64,000 nt of DNA from JASSUD01 sp031963405 (GTDB lineage: Bacteria > Pseudomonadota > Gammaproteobacteria > Burkholderiales > Burkholderiaceae). Where the stretch lies: positions 1,426,001-1,490,000 of the forward strand of contig JASSUJ010000001.1 of the NCBI GenBank assembly GCA_031963405.1. Direction: 5' to 3'. Below the pieces are notes generated by a model. That model did no database searches, had not been told where the DNA came from, and was given only the letters and a program-made list of their open reading frames with translations. Of this stretch, positions 26,921 through 36,124 are shown in pieces (position 1 is the first letter of the stretch; every line of letters starts with the position of its first letter). The translations under genes and the position numbers were made by a program.

Positions 26921-27184
26921 AATTAACACTGTGTTTTTTTAATTTAGTGTTGCTCTTGTGTTCTTTGATCTTATTTTTCTATTGAGACCCCATTTCATCA
27001 ATAAGCAGTCGCTCAAACCCGAGTTAGTTCATTTAGCCAAACATGATGAGGGGCATAGAAAGCATATTTTTCTTTGCTGCGATACTGCTGAACTAGGGAT
27101 AGCTCGCATATTTATTGATCAGCAAAGCACTAACTATATTCAAATACATCATAACTTTTTACGAAATCCTTTTATTGGATTCCC

Positions 27185-28078
27185 TTATGCAGGCAAAACG
27201 TGATGGAAGCATGCATTTTGGACTTCATAACTTCTTCTATCTTGGCTTAATCTTAGAAAAAGCCTACTTTCTGCGCGGAGCATTTTATTTTCTGTTTTTT
27301 CTTCGTAAACTGTTTTCGCAAGCGTTTCCAAATTTGGCGTAAGTGACCGATAGGTAGCATCTAAAATATTTTTATCTTCAATTTGAATTTTATTAGCTTT
27401 AACTTTAATTAAAGTTAATACTTTTACTACGTTAGGAATAATATTTACTACAAGAGGGATTAAAATATACCCGGGCGTGGATTCATTTATCTTCTGATGA
27501 TTTGCAAGGTAGGTCCATGCCGCGATACCAGCTAGCGAAAATAAATTAAAAACTCCATTTATCGTCTCATGATTAGAAATAGCAGGGATATTAAGCAAAG
27601 CTAAATTTTTACCGATTTTTAATATTACTGCCTCTAAAGCTTTCCACTTATGTTGAAGATTATTGATATCTAGTGCATTACGGGCTTCATCAATAACTTC
27701 TTTTGCCTGAATTATAGTGGCTTTAACTTCTTCGAGCTCCGCTCCAAGCGCTGTCTTCTTGATCCAATCTTTATCTAGTCCAAGCAATAGATCATCCAGC
27801 TTCTTATCTGCTTCGTTCAATTGCTCATTAACCAAACCCTCGCAGTATTCATTTCTTCCCTCCAACAAATTCTCATTTGTCCGGCTTCTTTCTACTGTGA
27901 ATGAGGTTGGTTTAGAGATTCCTTCCTGAAATTTTCCTTCCTCCGGCATTTCTAATAACGTGCACGCAGTTTGCTCATTTATTTCTAATGCCGAGCATAC
28001 AGTTTTATTATCTAAATTACTTTTTTGAGTATTAATTCTTGACGAGAAAAAAGAAATTGCCGTCTGCATCATTGTCAT
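27185..28078 (-). CDS. Helical protein with two membrane segments, effector candidate
   Basis: A 297-aa protein of unknown function. AAGGG lies 6 bases before the ATG at 28078. Residues 1-75 are polar, 80-165 charged helix with heptad character. Residues about 174-192 (INGVFNLFSLAGIAAWTYLA) and 203-224 (GYILIPLVVNIIPNVVKVLT) are hydrophobic and would form a membrane hairpin. The C-terminal 70 residues are helical and basic. It shares its plan with the proteins at 23420 and 25340, but no clear sequence match could be made by eye. It lies in the tRNA-Ser region and is AT-rich. Confidence 0.68.
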   Translation of the reverse strand: MTMMQTAISFFSSRINTQKSNLDNKTVCSALEINEQTACTLLEMPEEGKFQEGISKPTSFTVERSRTNENLLEGRNEYCEGLVNEQLNEADKKLDDLLLGLDKDWIKKTALGAELEEVKATIIQAKEVIDEARNALDINNLQHKWKALEAVILKIGKNLALLNIPAISNHETINGVFNLFSLAGIAAWTYLANHQKINESTPGYILIPLVVNIIPNVVKVLTLIKVKANKIQIEDKNILDATYRSLTPNLETLAKTVYEEKTENKMLRAESRLFLRLSQDRRSYEVQNACFHHVLPA

Positions 28079-28299
28079 ACCAAACCCTTATTGAATAGTT
28101 ACATTAAAATTTCCCTTCTTAATTCATAAATAAAATTTAACTTCTAAAAATTTCACTGCACTTTGACATAGCTCTTCTAAATAAAAGAGCAAAGATACGC
28201 AGCCATGAATAGAAAAACGCACACTTTTTCTTTAAAAAAAATCAATGCTTAAATAAAAAACCAGGTGTTTTCCACTTAACCTTCAGGGTTTATTTAAGC

Positions 28300-28535
28300 G
28301 CGGCTAAATTGCTTTAGAAGCCCGTATTTTGTGGGGTTGATTAAAATACTTAGAAAAAAATAAGAAAATAGAGAGTACGGAAAGGGATAAGAAATATAGA
28401 AATTGCGTAGCGCACATATTATTAAGAGTGGCTAAATTTCTGTAGAAGCTTATATTTTGAGGCGTTGATTAAAATATTTTATCGAAGAATAAGAAATAAA
28501 GAATACATGATGGGATAAGAAATATAGCAGTTGAA
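28300..28535 (+). repeat. Two direct repeats of about 106 bp, 129 bp apart
   Basis: 28300-28405 and 28428-28535 align over their length: GGCTAAATT..T.TAGAAGC, GTTGATTAAAATA, AATAAGAAA and GGGATAAGAAATATAG are shared. They lie in the 818-bp gap 28079-28896, which also holds a family-2-like hairpin but no gene. The repeats have diverged moderately. Confidence 0.7.
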
Positions 28536-28737
28536 TAGCAAGCCTATTAGCATGTTAACCATACTGTGTATTTGCAGCGCGGGCCCTTAGCCAAAATAAA
28601 TAAGTACTCCCCCGCTTTATGATGCGTTAGCCAAATAGCAGATCAAAATAGACTATCTCGCCGTGATACATTAACGCCAACTCGTTTAAGAAGGTCTGCA
28701 TAAGCCGAGAGTTGCGTCATGCCTCTCCTTTTATATT

Positions 28738-28810
28738 AAGTATTAAACTTCTTTCGCCCCCGTAGCAAAGAGCTATGACGCTGCTACGAGAGTCGAAAGA
28801 AGTCTATTAA
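28738..28810. repeat. Palindromic element, family 2 variant
   Basis: Arms TTAAACTTCTTTCGCCCCCGTAGCA versus a complement of the form TGCTACGAGAGTCGAAAGAAG; interior AAGAGCTATGACGC resembles the CATGACGCC part of family 2. A neighbouring piece (GCACTGGCAGCAAAAGCATTCC) is the complement of the family-2 interior. Confidence 0.6.
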
Positions 28811-28896
28811 TGCACTGGCAGCAAAAGCATTCCGTGCTTTCGCGCTATTTAGCGCTGCCTTAGGTCAATTTCTAAATAGATACTTAAAATTTCTCG

Positions 28897-30339
28897 ATGC
28901 TTGCTAGGTCTACTCTTTTCGTAGCATTTTTTGTCACATTAATCGGCTGCTTATTGGCTGGGTGTGCTATTGGGCCGAATTATTCTCGTCCTATTACCGC
29001 CGTCGCAGCACATTACAAAGAAGCAGCCCCCGGCTGGAAAACAGCACAACCGAAAGATCACAATATCCGAGGGGCGTGGTGGGAAATTTTCAACGACGCC
29101 CAGCTAAATCAGCTGGTAGCACGCGCCACACTATCAAATCAAACCATTGCCCGCTCTGCAGCCGCTTATAAAGAGGCACGGGCATTAGTCGCGCAGACCA
29201 AGTCCAACGTTTTTCCCAGTTTAGGGTTAACTAGCAGCACAACACGCAACGGCTCATTAGGTCACGGGCCTAGTTCATTTAATGGCGCAGGACAAACTAA
29301 CTCAGCAGCCATCAACACGATTTATAACGCCTCGCTCGAAGCCAAGTGGGAGCCTGATCTGTGGGGCAAGATACAGCGCCAAGTCAGTTCGCAGCAGGCG
29401 AGCGCACAAAGCGCGGCGGCTGATCTCGCCAATACACTGCTCTCTGTGCAAGCTACGCTTGTGCAAAATTACTTTCAGCTGCGCACGCTCGATACATTAC
29501 AAACGTTATTTAACGATACGGTAACAGCCTATAAAAAGGCACTTACCATGACGCAACACCGCTATGCACAAGGCGCAGCCGCCCGTACCGAAGTGCTGCA
29601 AGCACAAACTCAGCTCACTGCTACGCAGGCTGCTGCGCTCGATAATCAGCTTAAACGCACCATCCTTGAGCATGCGCTGGCAACGCTAGTGGGGGAATCT
29701 GCGTCAACCTTCTCGCTCGCCTCAGCCCCTCTGCAAGCAACGCCGCCTGAGATACCGTTGCAACTGCCTTCCGCCTTACTTGAGCGACGGCCTGATATCG
29801 CCTCAGCAGAACGCCAAGTAGCTGCGGCCAATGAAAAGATTGGCGTAGCCTTAGCAGGCTTTTTCCCCTCTCTCTCGCTGTCGGCCACCGGTGGCTTAAG
29901 CAGCACAGCATTTGCTCAGTGGTTGAGCGCCCCAGCACGTGTGTGGGCTCTTGGCCCACAACTTGCGCTTACCCTCTTCGATGCTGGCCTGCGGCGCGCC
30001 CATACGGATGCTGCGCGCAGCGCTTATGAGCAAAGCGTTGCCCATTACCGGCAAACCGTACTATCCGCCTTCCAGGAGGTGGAAGACCAGCTAGCTACCG
30101 TGCGCCTGCTTGAGTCTGAAGCAGACATTCAGCAGCAAACCGTGGCTTCTGCGCAGCAAGCACTCTCGCTTGTTACCAATGAATATAAAGCTGGCGAGCT
30201 GCCTTATTTTGCAGTGATAGCAAGCCAGGCTACAGCTTTATCTGCCCAACAAAATTTAGCTAATATTGCCGGGCTCAGAATGGTTGCAGCAGCAGAGCTA
30301 ATCAAAGCACTCGGCGGTAGTTGGATAGCGTCCTTTTAG
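28897..30339 (+). CDS. Outer-membrane efflux lipoprotein (NodT/OprM type)
   Basis: A 480-aa TolC-like outer-membrane channel. The N-terminus has a lipoprotein signal with lipobox LLAGC, followed by AIGPNYSRP, the family signature. Repeated helical OEP domains follow, including PDLWGKIQRQVSSQQAS and LLERRPDIASAERQVAAAN, both hallmark segments. Periplasmic helices form the tunnel. It lies upstream of macA-macB on the same strand, so it is the likely exit duct of that pump, although about 300 bp with a palindromic element separate them. The start has no clear ribosome site. Confidence 0.93.
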   Translation: MLARSTLFVAFFVTLIGCLLAGCAIGPNYSRPITAVAAHYKEAAPGWKTAQPKDHNIRGAWWEIFNDAQLNQLVARATLSNQTIARSAAAYKEARALVAQTKSNVFPSLGLTSSTTRNGSLGHGPSSFNGAGQTNSAAINTIYNASLEAKWEPDLWGKIQRQVSSQQASAQSAAADLANTLLSVQATLVQNYFQLRTLDTLQTLFNDTVTAYKKALTMTQHRYAQGAAARTEVLQAQTQLTATQAAALDNQLKRTILEHALATLVGESASTFSLASAPLQATPPEIPLQLPSALLERRPDIASAERQVAAANEKIGVALAGFFPSLSLSATGGLSSTAFAQWLSAPARVWALGPQLALTLFDAGLRRAHTDAARSAYEQSVAHYRQTVLSAFQEVEDQLATVRLLESEADIQQQTVASAQQALSLVTNEYKAGELPYFAVIASQATALSAQQNLANIAGLRMVAAAELIKALGGSWIASF

Positions 30340-30503
30340 AACCTGTCTGAAAAAGATATAAGCGCAATAAAATGCACTCCTTAAGAAAGCACCAAATGAA
30401 TCGCGCTGAAGACCGAGTAAAAAATATTGACATGACAATACATCTAGCGTGGCCAAGAAGCATGACGCTGTTGGCGATTTACTCATTGCCTTTTTATGGC
30501 TAA

Positions 30504-30604
30504 GGAACCTCTGCATAACCCCCATAGCAAGGAATGCCTTTGCTGCCAGTACATCAGTACGGCAAGAAGGCATGACGCCGCTATGGGGGTTATGCAGAGG
30601 TTCC
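30504..30604 (+). repeat. Palindromic element, family 2 (full-length, 101 bp)
   Basis: Same 25-bp perfect arms (GGAACCTCTGCATAACCCCC...) as at 23311-23411 and the same interior, with TGCTGCC for TGATGCC. It ends 32 bases before the macA start. A partial family-1 left end (AGAACCTGTCTG) at 30338 directly follows the outer-membrane gene. Confidence 0.92.
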
Positions 30605-30636
30605 CTAAAGCACTTTGAACACTAAAAACTTTTTCT

Positions 30637-31800
30637 ATGCAAAAAATTAAACGCCACTGGATAAGTGTTGCGTGCGGTCTTTTAATTACCGTACTGCTTG
30701 CCGGATGGCTAGCCAAACGCTACTGGATAACGGGGCAAACTCCAGCCTATTTGACGGCTAAAGTCGTACGTGGCGATATAGAAAGCAGCGTCTTAGCTAT
30801 TGGCGGGCTGGAAGCTTATAAACAAGTCGACGTCGGCGCCCGCGTCTCTGGCCAGCTCAGGTTACTCAAGGTTGAGCTCGGCGATACCGTGCAAAAAGAT
30901 CAATTATTGGCCGAAATTGACCCAAGCCAGCATCAAAACAAATTACGCGCTGCACAGATAGAAAAAGAAATTCTCGATCTGGAGCAAGAGGAAAAAAGAG
31001 CAGATTTACGATATGCCAAATTAAATTATCAGCGCCAGCAGCAATTGCTACGACAAGACTCCACCTCACGCCAAGTTTTTGAAGAAACTCGGGCGAAGTG
31101 GCTGGCTCTTCAGGCGAACCTCGCCTCTTTACAAGCACGCAGTAAAAAAGCGCAAGCAGAGATAGATATTGCACAGATTGAGTTAGGCTATACGCGCATT
31201 ACAGCCCCTATCGCTGGTGAAGTCGTGGCGATTGTGACGCGTGAAGGACAGACGGTTATCGCCCAGCAACAAGCACCAGTCATTCTAAAATTGGCTGATT
31301 TGCGTACCATGCGAGTCAAAATTCAGGTGCCTGAAGCTGATGTTATTCGCGTTGGTTTAGGACAAACCGCATACTTTACGATTCTTGGCCAACCTAAGCA
31401 GCGCTTCTACGGCAAGCTGAGTGCTATTGAATCAGCGCCACAGAATTTTTTGGAAGAGAAAACTACCAGCAGTAGCTCGCAAAATAATGCTGCCGTGTTT
31501 TACAACGCCTCATTTGATATACCGAATCCTAAGCGTCAATTACGCATTGGGATGACGACTGAAACTCGCATTGTGCTTGATGCTGCGCAAGCGGCACTCA
31601 TCGTTCCAGCAGCGGCGCTCAGCCCGTTAGATAACAAAGGGAGCTATACGGTTAAAGTTTTACTGCCTCGCAATCAAGTGCAAACCCGTAAGGTACGCAT
31701 CGGCATTAACAATAACGTCAAAGCACAGGTTTTAACGGGGCTCAAAGAAGACGAACAGGTAATTATCGGGGAGCCGGCTGACAGTGATGAAGAAAGTTAA
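30637..31800 (+). CDS. macA: MacA-type periplasmic adaptor
   Basis: The 387-aa membrane-fusion protein that links MacB to an outer-membrane channel. One N-terminal membrane segment (about 9-26), then the lipoyl half VDVGARVSGQLRLLKVELGD, an alpha-helical hairpin (about 100-185), the second lipoyl half YTRITAPIAGEVVAIVTREG and a beta-barrel/MP domain. MacAB pumps export macrolides, enterotoxins or lipopeptides depending on species; the substrate cannot be told here. The gene ends 6 bases before macB, which has a strong ribosome site in between, so they form an operon. Confidence 0.94.
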   Translation: MQKIKRHWISVACGLLITVLLAGWLAKRYWITGQTPAYLTAKVVRGDIESSVLAIGGLEAYKQVDVGARVSGQLRLLKVELGDTVQKDQLLAEIDPSQHQNKLRAAQIEKEILDLEQEEKRADLRYAKLNYQRQQQLLRQDSTSRQVFEETRAKWLALQANLASLQARSKKAQAEIDIAQIELGYTRITAPIAGEVVAIVTREGQTVIAQQQAPVILKLADLRTMRVKIQVPEADVIRVGLGQTAYFTILGQPKQRFYGKLSAIESAPQNFLEEKTTSSSSQNNAAVFYNASFDIPNPKRQLRIGMTTETRIVLDAAQAALIVPAAALSPLDNKGSYTVKVLLPRNQVQTRKVRIGINNNVKAQVLTGLKEDEQVIIGEPADSDEES

Positions 31801-31806
31801 GGAGGC

Positions 31807-33900
31807 ATGATGCAAACCTCCACTAATTCACCACAGCCACTTTTAGAGCTGACTGATGTGACGCGTAGCTTCTCTTTTGGCGAGGCAAGCGTCACCGTAT
31901 TAAAGCGCATAAACTTAAAAATCTATGCAGGAGAGATGATTGCGATTATCGGCGCCTCTGGCTCTGGTAAATCGACGCTCATGAACCTGTTAGGCTGCCT
32001 AGACCAGCCAACTAGCGGTATTTATAAGGTTGCGGGTGAAACAACCAGCGCTTTAGATATCGATGCCCTTGCACGCTTGCGGCGCGAACACTTTGGCTTT
32101 ATTTTTCAGCGCTATCATTTGCTGCCTCATCTGCGCGCTATTGAAAACGTCGCCATGCCGGCCATTTATACCGGTCTATCTAGCGCTCAACGCACGGAGC
32201 GCGCGCAGCAGTTGCTGCAAAGCTTAGGCTTGGGTGAACGCGCTGCGCACTATCCGCATCAACTATCAGGCGGGCAACAACAGCGTGTCAGTATTGCACG
32301 CGCCTTGATGAATGGTGGTGCAGTGATTCTCGCTGATGAACCAACCGGCGCACTCGATAGCCAAAGCGGGCAGGCTGTACTGCAAATTTTGCATGAGCTG
32401 CATGCGCTTGGGCACACCATCATCATGGTGACCCATAATGAGCAACTCGCCGCTCAAGCTGAGCGCGTTATCGAAATTAGCGATGGGGCCATCTTGCGCG
32501 ATGAAGCCAACCCACACACACCTGACTTAGCTCGCTTCCCCAATGATTTGCAACACGAAGCCCCTCGCGCAGACGGTGCAAAAGTACGGCAGCCGGGAGA
32601 CAACAAAGTTGCAGGTGGCTCAAGAAATGCGCTAGCCGCACCTGAACCTAGTACAACAACACCTACCCCTGTTATGCCCGCGCAGAAGCTTGCTACGGCC
32701 TGGAGAGGCTTTGCGCAAGCATGTAAAACAGCCTGGCTCGCTCTTTTGTCACACCGTTTACGCACTGGCTTAACTTTGCTCGGCATCATCATCGGCATCG
32801 CTTCCGTGGTGAGTATTTCAGCGCTAGGAGAAGGCGCTAAAAGTTCGATGCTAAAACAGTTGCGCTCACTCGGCCCCAACACCATTAGCATCTACCGCGG
32901 ACGCGACTGGGGCGACAAGCAGGCTAAACGCGTGCACACCTTACTGCCGGGCGATGTTAACGCACTGCGCGAACAATCATATGTGGATAGCGTCAGCCCC
33001 AATATTGCGCGCTCGTTCCTAGCACGCTCTCGAAACCTCGATGCCAATGTCAGTGTTTATGGCGTTGGGCCAAATTATTTCCAAGCACGCGCTTTACGGC
33101 TTAAGGAAGGGATCGTCTTCAAAGAAGAAGATTTGCAGCGCCAAGCTCAAGTTGTGATTCTCGATGCCAATAGCCGCAAGAAATTTTTTACACCAACCGA
33201 GCAACCACTCGGACAAACCCTTTTTCTAGGCAACTTGCCCACTATCGTCATCGGGGTAGTGCGAGAACAAAAAGGGCTTTTTGGTGGAGGGGAAGGTGAA
33301 TTGAATATGTGGGTGCCCTATACCACTGCGGGTGCAAAGTTACTTGGACAATATTACTTTGACAGTATTACCGTACGCGTGCGCGATGGCGTGTCGAGCA
33401 AAATTGCTGAACGCAGTATTAACACCCTGCTTAAACAACGGCATCGGCGCAAAGATTTTTTTACTTATAACCTAGATAGCGTGCTCAAAACCGCTGAGAA
33501 AATCAGCCGCTTGCTTACTTTATTACTCGCTTTAATTGGAGCCATTTCTTTATTAGTCGGCGGCATTGGGGTAATGAATATCATGCTCGTTTCTGTGACC
33601 GAGCGTACGCGTGAAATTGGTTTGCGCATGGCGGTAGGCGCACGGCGCATCGATATCTTGCAGCAATTTTTAATCGAAGCGGTGATGGTTTGCTTATTAG
33701 GCGGCTTGATAGGCATTTTGCTGTCTTTCGCTATCAGTTCTATCGTGCCGCTATGGGTGCCCCAGGTGAAAATGATTTTTTCAACTAACGTGATTATCTT
33801 GGCCTGCGTGGTTTCAACCATCATCGGCATATTGTTTGGTTTTATGCCAGCGCGTAATGCCTCGCTATTAAATCCAGTAGACGCATTGACGCACGATTAA
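31807..33900 (+). CDS. macB: MacB-type ABC transporter, ATPase-permease
   Basis: A 697-aa inner-membrane protein with an N-terminal ATPase (Walker A GASGSGKS at 49-56, signature LSGGQQQRVSIARAL, Walker B VILADEPTGALDS). A membrane helix follows (LLGIIIGIASVVSISALG), then a large periplasmic domain and three C-terminal helices of the FtsX fold (SVTERTREIGLRMAVGARR). AAGGAGG precedes two adjacent ATG codons; the second, at 31810, has better spacing. At 697 aa it exceeds the usual 650 because of a linker of about 70 residues after the ATPase, rich in Ala/Pro/Thr. It works with macA and probably the upstream channel. Confidence 0.95.
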   Translation: MMQTSTNSPQPLLELTDVTRSFSFGEASVTVLKRINLKIYAGEMIAIIGASGSGKSTLMNLLGCLDQPTSGIYKVAGETTSALDIDALARLRREHFGFIFQRYHLLPHLRAIENVAMPAIYTGLSSAQRTERAQQLLQSLGLGERAAHYPHQLSGGQQQRVSIARALMNGGAVILADEPTGALDSQSGQAVLQILHELHALGHTIIMVTHNEQLAAQAERVIEISDGAILRDEANPHTPDLARFPNDLQHEAPRADGAKVRQPGDNKVAGGSRNALAAPEPSTTTPTPVMPAQKLATAWRGFAQACKTAWLALLSHRLRTGLTLLGIIIGIASVVSISALGEGAKSSMLKQLRSLGPNTISIYRGRDWGDKQAKRVHTLLPGDVNALREQSYVDSVSPNIARSFLARSRNLDANVSVYGVGPNYFQARALRLKEGIVFKEEDLQRQAQVVILDANSRKKFFTPTEQPLGQTLFLGNLPTIVIGVVREQKGLFGGGEGELNMWVPYTTAGAKLLGQYYFDSITVRVRDGVSSKIAERSINTLLKQRHRRKDFFTYNLDSVLKTAEKISRLLTLLLALIGAISLLVGGIGVMNIMLVSVTERTREIGLRMAVGARRIDILQQFLIEAVMVCLLGGLIGILLSFAISSIVPLWVPQVKMIFSTNVIILACVVSTIIGILFGFMPARNASLLNPVDALTHD

Positions 33901-33978
33901 TTGCGCTACGTCATGTTGCTTCTTTTTGATTAGCAGTCATCTTTAAGAAAGCAGACAGGCTGTGGGCGGGTGGTGTGT

Positions 33979-34009
33979 TGGGGGTGCCTTCGTCACCCCA
34001 ATCTATGAA
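33979..34009 (+). repeat. Short repeat, family 3
   Basis: GGGGGTGCCTTCGTCACCCCAATCTA, another copy of the motif found at 6099, 50014 and 50145. Confidence 0.6.
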
Positions 34010-34012
34010 TCA

Positions 34013-34040
34013 CACTTAAGCTCACTTCTGAGCTTAAGTG
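34013..34040. terminator. Perfect 12-bp hairpin between convergent macB and dsbD
   Basis: CACTTAAGCTCA CTTC TGAGCTTAAGTG is a perfect stem with a four-base loop, placed just after the dsbD stop on the minus strand and 113 bp past macB. No T-run follows on either strand, so it may be a processing or Rho-protected end rather than a classical terminator. Confidence 0.55.
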
Positions 34041-34046
34041 GCGCAG

Positions 34047-35834
34047 CTATTTATTATCAGTTCCTCTAGCCTGAGCTAAACGCGCTAAGAAAGTATTGGG
34101 ACTTAATTTGCCAATACTACGTTGAGCATGACGCTCTTCACCATCGGGCCCGATTAATAGCAATGTGGGTGGACCAAAAATTTGATGTGCTGCCATCAGC
34201 GTTTTGACATCTGCATTATTGGCCGTCACATCAACACGTAGCAGACGCATATCAGACAGTGCCTGTTGCACTCGAGAATCGCCAAAAACTTCACGGTCAA
34301 TGGCTTTACACTCAACGCACCAAGTTGCGTAAATATCGACCAGCGTCCATTGTCCTTGCTCACCCGCCTGCTTAATCAGCGCGCTGAGTTCAGGCTGCGT
34401 TTTAACTGGAGTGAAAGTCGATTGGATGTAATTCTTCGCTATCGATGTCGAATTTGTCAGCTTTGTAGATGATTTTTCCTCGGTAACAACAGTTAGCGGC
34501 TGCCACGGATTTTGCGCGCCGCGTGCTGCACCGATCACCATCAGCACACCCCACAACCCGAGCAAAAATGCCAGGTAAGCACAGAGCCAGCGCTTTATCC
34601 CTTGGCTGTGCTGTGCGAGCACGGATAAGCTCAGTGCACCCGCTAGCACCCATGCTCCCCATACCCCAAGCGCGATGGATGGCAACATAATCCGAGTGAT
34701 GAAAAAGGCCGCAAGACCCAACAAGACTAGGCCAAATAGGATTTTAATTCGCTCCAACCATGGCCCTGGACGCGGTAGCAAGCGTGCCCCAAGTGTGCCT
34801 ACTAAAAGTAATGGCAGGCCCATTCCCAAACCCATTGCCAACAGCGCCAAGCCGCCTATAACTGCATTACCGGTACTGCTAATGTAGAGCAAAGCACCTG
34901 CTAATGGAGCTGTCATACATGGCCCTACTAGCAAGGCTGAAAAAACACCCATCAGCATAGCACCGCCTAATGTACCGCCTGACTGGCCGGCACTAGCATT
35001 GTTTAAGCGCTCGCGTAAAAACGCAGGTAGCTGCAACTCATATAAACCAAACATGGCCAAAGCCAGCACAATAAAAATTAGTGCAAAGCTACCCAGTGCC
35101 CATGGGGTTTGTAAAAGCGCCTGCAAATTCCCGCCTAACAAAGCAGCCGCTACGCCAAACAAGGCATAGGTCAAAGCCATCGGCAATACAAAAGCCAACG
35201 CTAGGGAAAAACTACGGCGCGTCGATGCCCCGCTACCCACAATCAAGCTAGCGAGAATAGGTAACATCGGCAAGACACAAGGCGTAAACGTCAGCAACAA
35301 GCCAAAGCCGAAAAACACTAGCAACATCCACCCTGCGCCAGAATGGGATAAACGCTGCGCTAAGCTTTGATCACTTGCAGCTGAGAACGAAAAAGATTTT
35401 ATCTCTTCAGAAGCTTTGCTCATCTGCGCGCTGTTGGGCAGCTTGATTGTTTGAGTTTGTGGCGCATAGCAAAGCCCTGCCTCGGCGCATCCTTGCCATG
35501 TCGCGATCAATGTCTGCGCATCCGGCGCATCAACTTGCACTTCTAGCTTGTGGTCATATACCTCAGAAATACCGAAAAACTCATCTTTCTTGGACCTGCC
35601 TTTAGGCAAAATCAAGTCTTTGACTTGATTAGCCGGCTCACTCGTGATGCTCAGTTGCTTTCTATATAGGTAATAGCCGTCACTGATTTTCCAGTTTAGG
35701 CTGACTCGGCCATCAGCTTGTGGCACGACGGTTAATTGGAACGCTTGTTCGGGCGGCAGGAAATCTTCTTCAGCATGAGCTGGCGCTTGCCATAGCATGC
35801 CCAAGATAGCCAGTAGCCATAAGAACCGTGACAT
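34047..35834 (-). CDS. dsbD: Thiol:disulfide interchange protein DsbD
   Basis: Carries reducing power from cytoplasmic thioredoxin to periplasmic DsbC and CcmG. The 595-aa precursor starts at the ATG 35834 (AGGA six bases upstream) with a signal peptide ending APAHA. It has the N-terminal immunoglobulin-like domain (active Cys pair in GCAEAGLCYAP), eight membrane helices with Cys in LTFTPCVLPM and VGPCMTAP, and a C-terminal thioredoxin domain with CVEC at about 506-509. All three cysteine pairs are present. It is a single gene facing macB. trxB in this window would supply its electrons through thioredoxin. Confidence 0.95.
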   Translation of the reverse strand: MSRFLWLLAILGMLWQAPAHAEEDFLPPEQAFQLTVVPQADGRVSLNWKISDGYYLYRKQLSITSEPANQVKDLILPKGRSKKDEFFGISEVYDHKLEVQVDAPDAQTLIATWQGCAEAGLCYAPQTQTIKLPNSAQMSKASEEIKSFSFSAASDQSLAQRLSHSGAGWMLLVFFGFGLLLTFTPCVLPMLPILASLIVGSGASTRRSFSLALAFVLPMALTYALFGVAAALLGGNLQALLQTPWALGSFALIFIVLALAMFGLYELQLPAFLRERLNNASAGQSGGTLGGAMLMGVFSALLVGPCMTAPLAGALLYISSTGNAVIGGLALLAMGLGMGLPLLLVGTLGARLLPRPGPWLERIKILFGLVLLGLAAFFITRIMLPSIALGVWGAWVLAGALSLSVLAQHSQGIKRWLCAYLAFLLGLWGVLMVIGAARGAQNPWQPLTVVTEEKSSTKLTNSTSIAKNYIQSTFTPVKTQPELSALIKQAGEQGQWTLVDIYATWCVECKAIDREVFGDSRVQQALSDMRLLRVDVTANNADVKTLMAAHQIFGPPTLLLIGPDGEERHAQRSIGKLSPNTFLARLAQARGTDNK

Positions 35835-36124
35835 CTTTTTTCCTATAAAAAATCTTTTGATCTTTTTTTCGTTTTGCATGTTTTGAGCTAAACCTTGATG
35901 TATTCAGCACATCAAGGTCTAAAAATCTCACAGCGAAATTGATAATTAAGCGGCTAACAGTCGCAAGGTATAGTCTGTTAGGCACTTAAGAAATAAGTTG
36001 CCATTGTAAATTAAGTGTTCAAATTACTTAGCGTCTGCTTAGTATTTTCCAACAGTGCCTTTATGAGGCGAAACCATATAGCAATTGGAACCTACGCGGT
36101 TTTGGTTCGTTTAAGGAGACACAC

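Noticed and set aside
26958..27203. An 81-aa open frame on the plus strand
   Set aside because: No ribosome site, no recognisable domain, and its end overlaps a better supported gene on the other strand.
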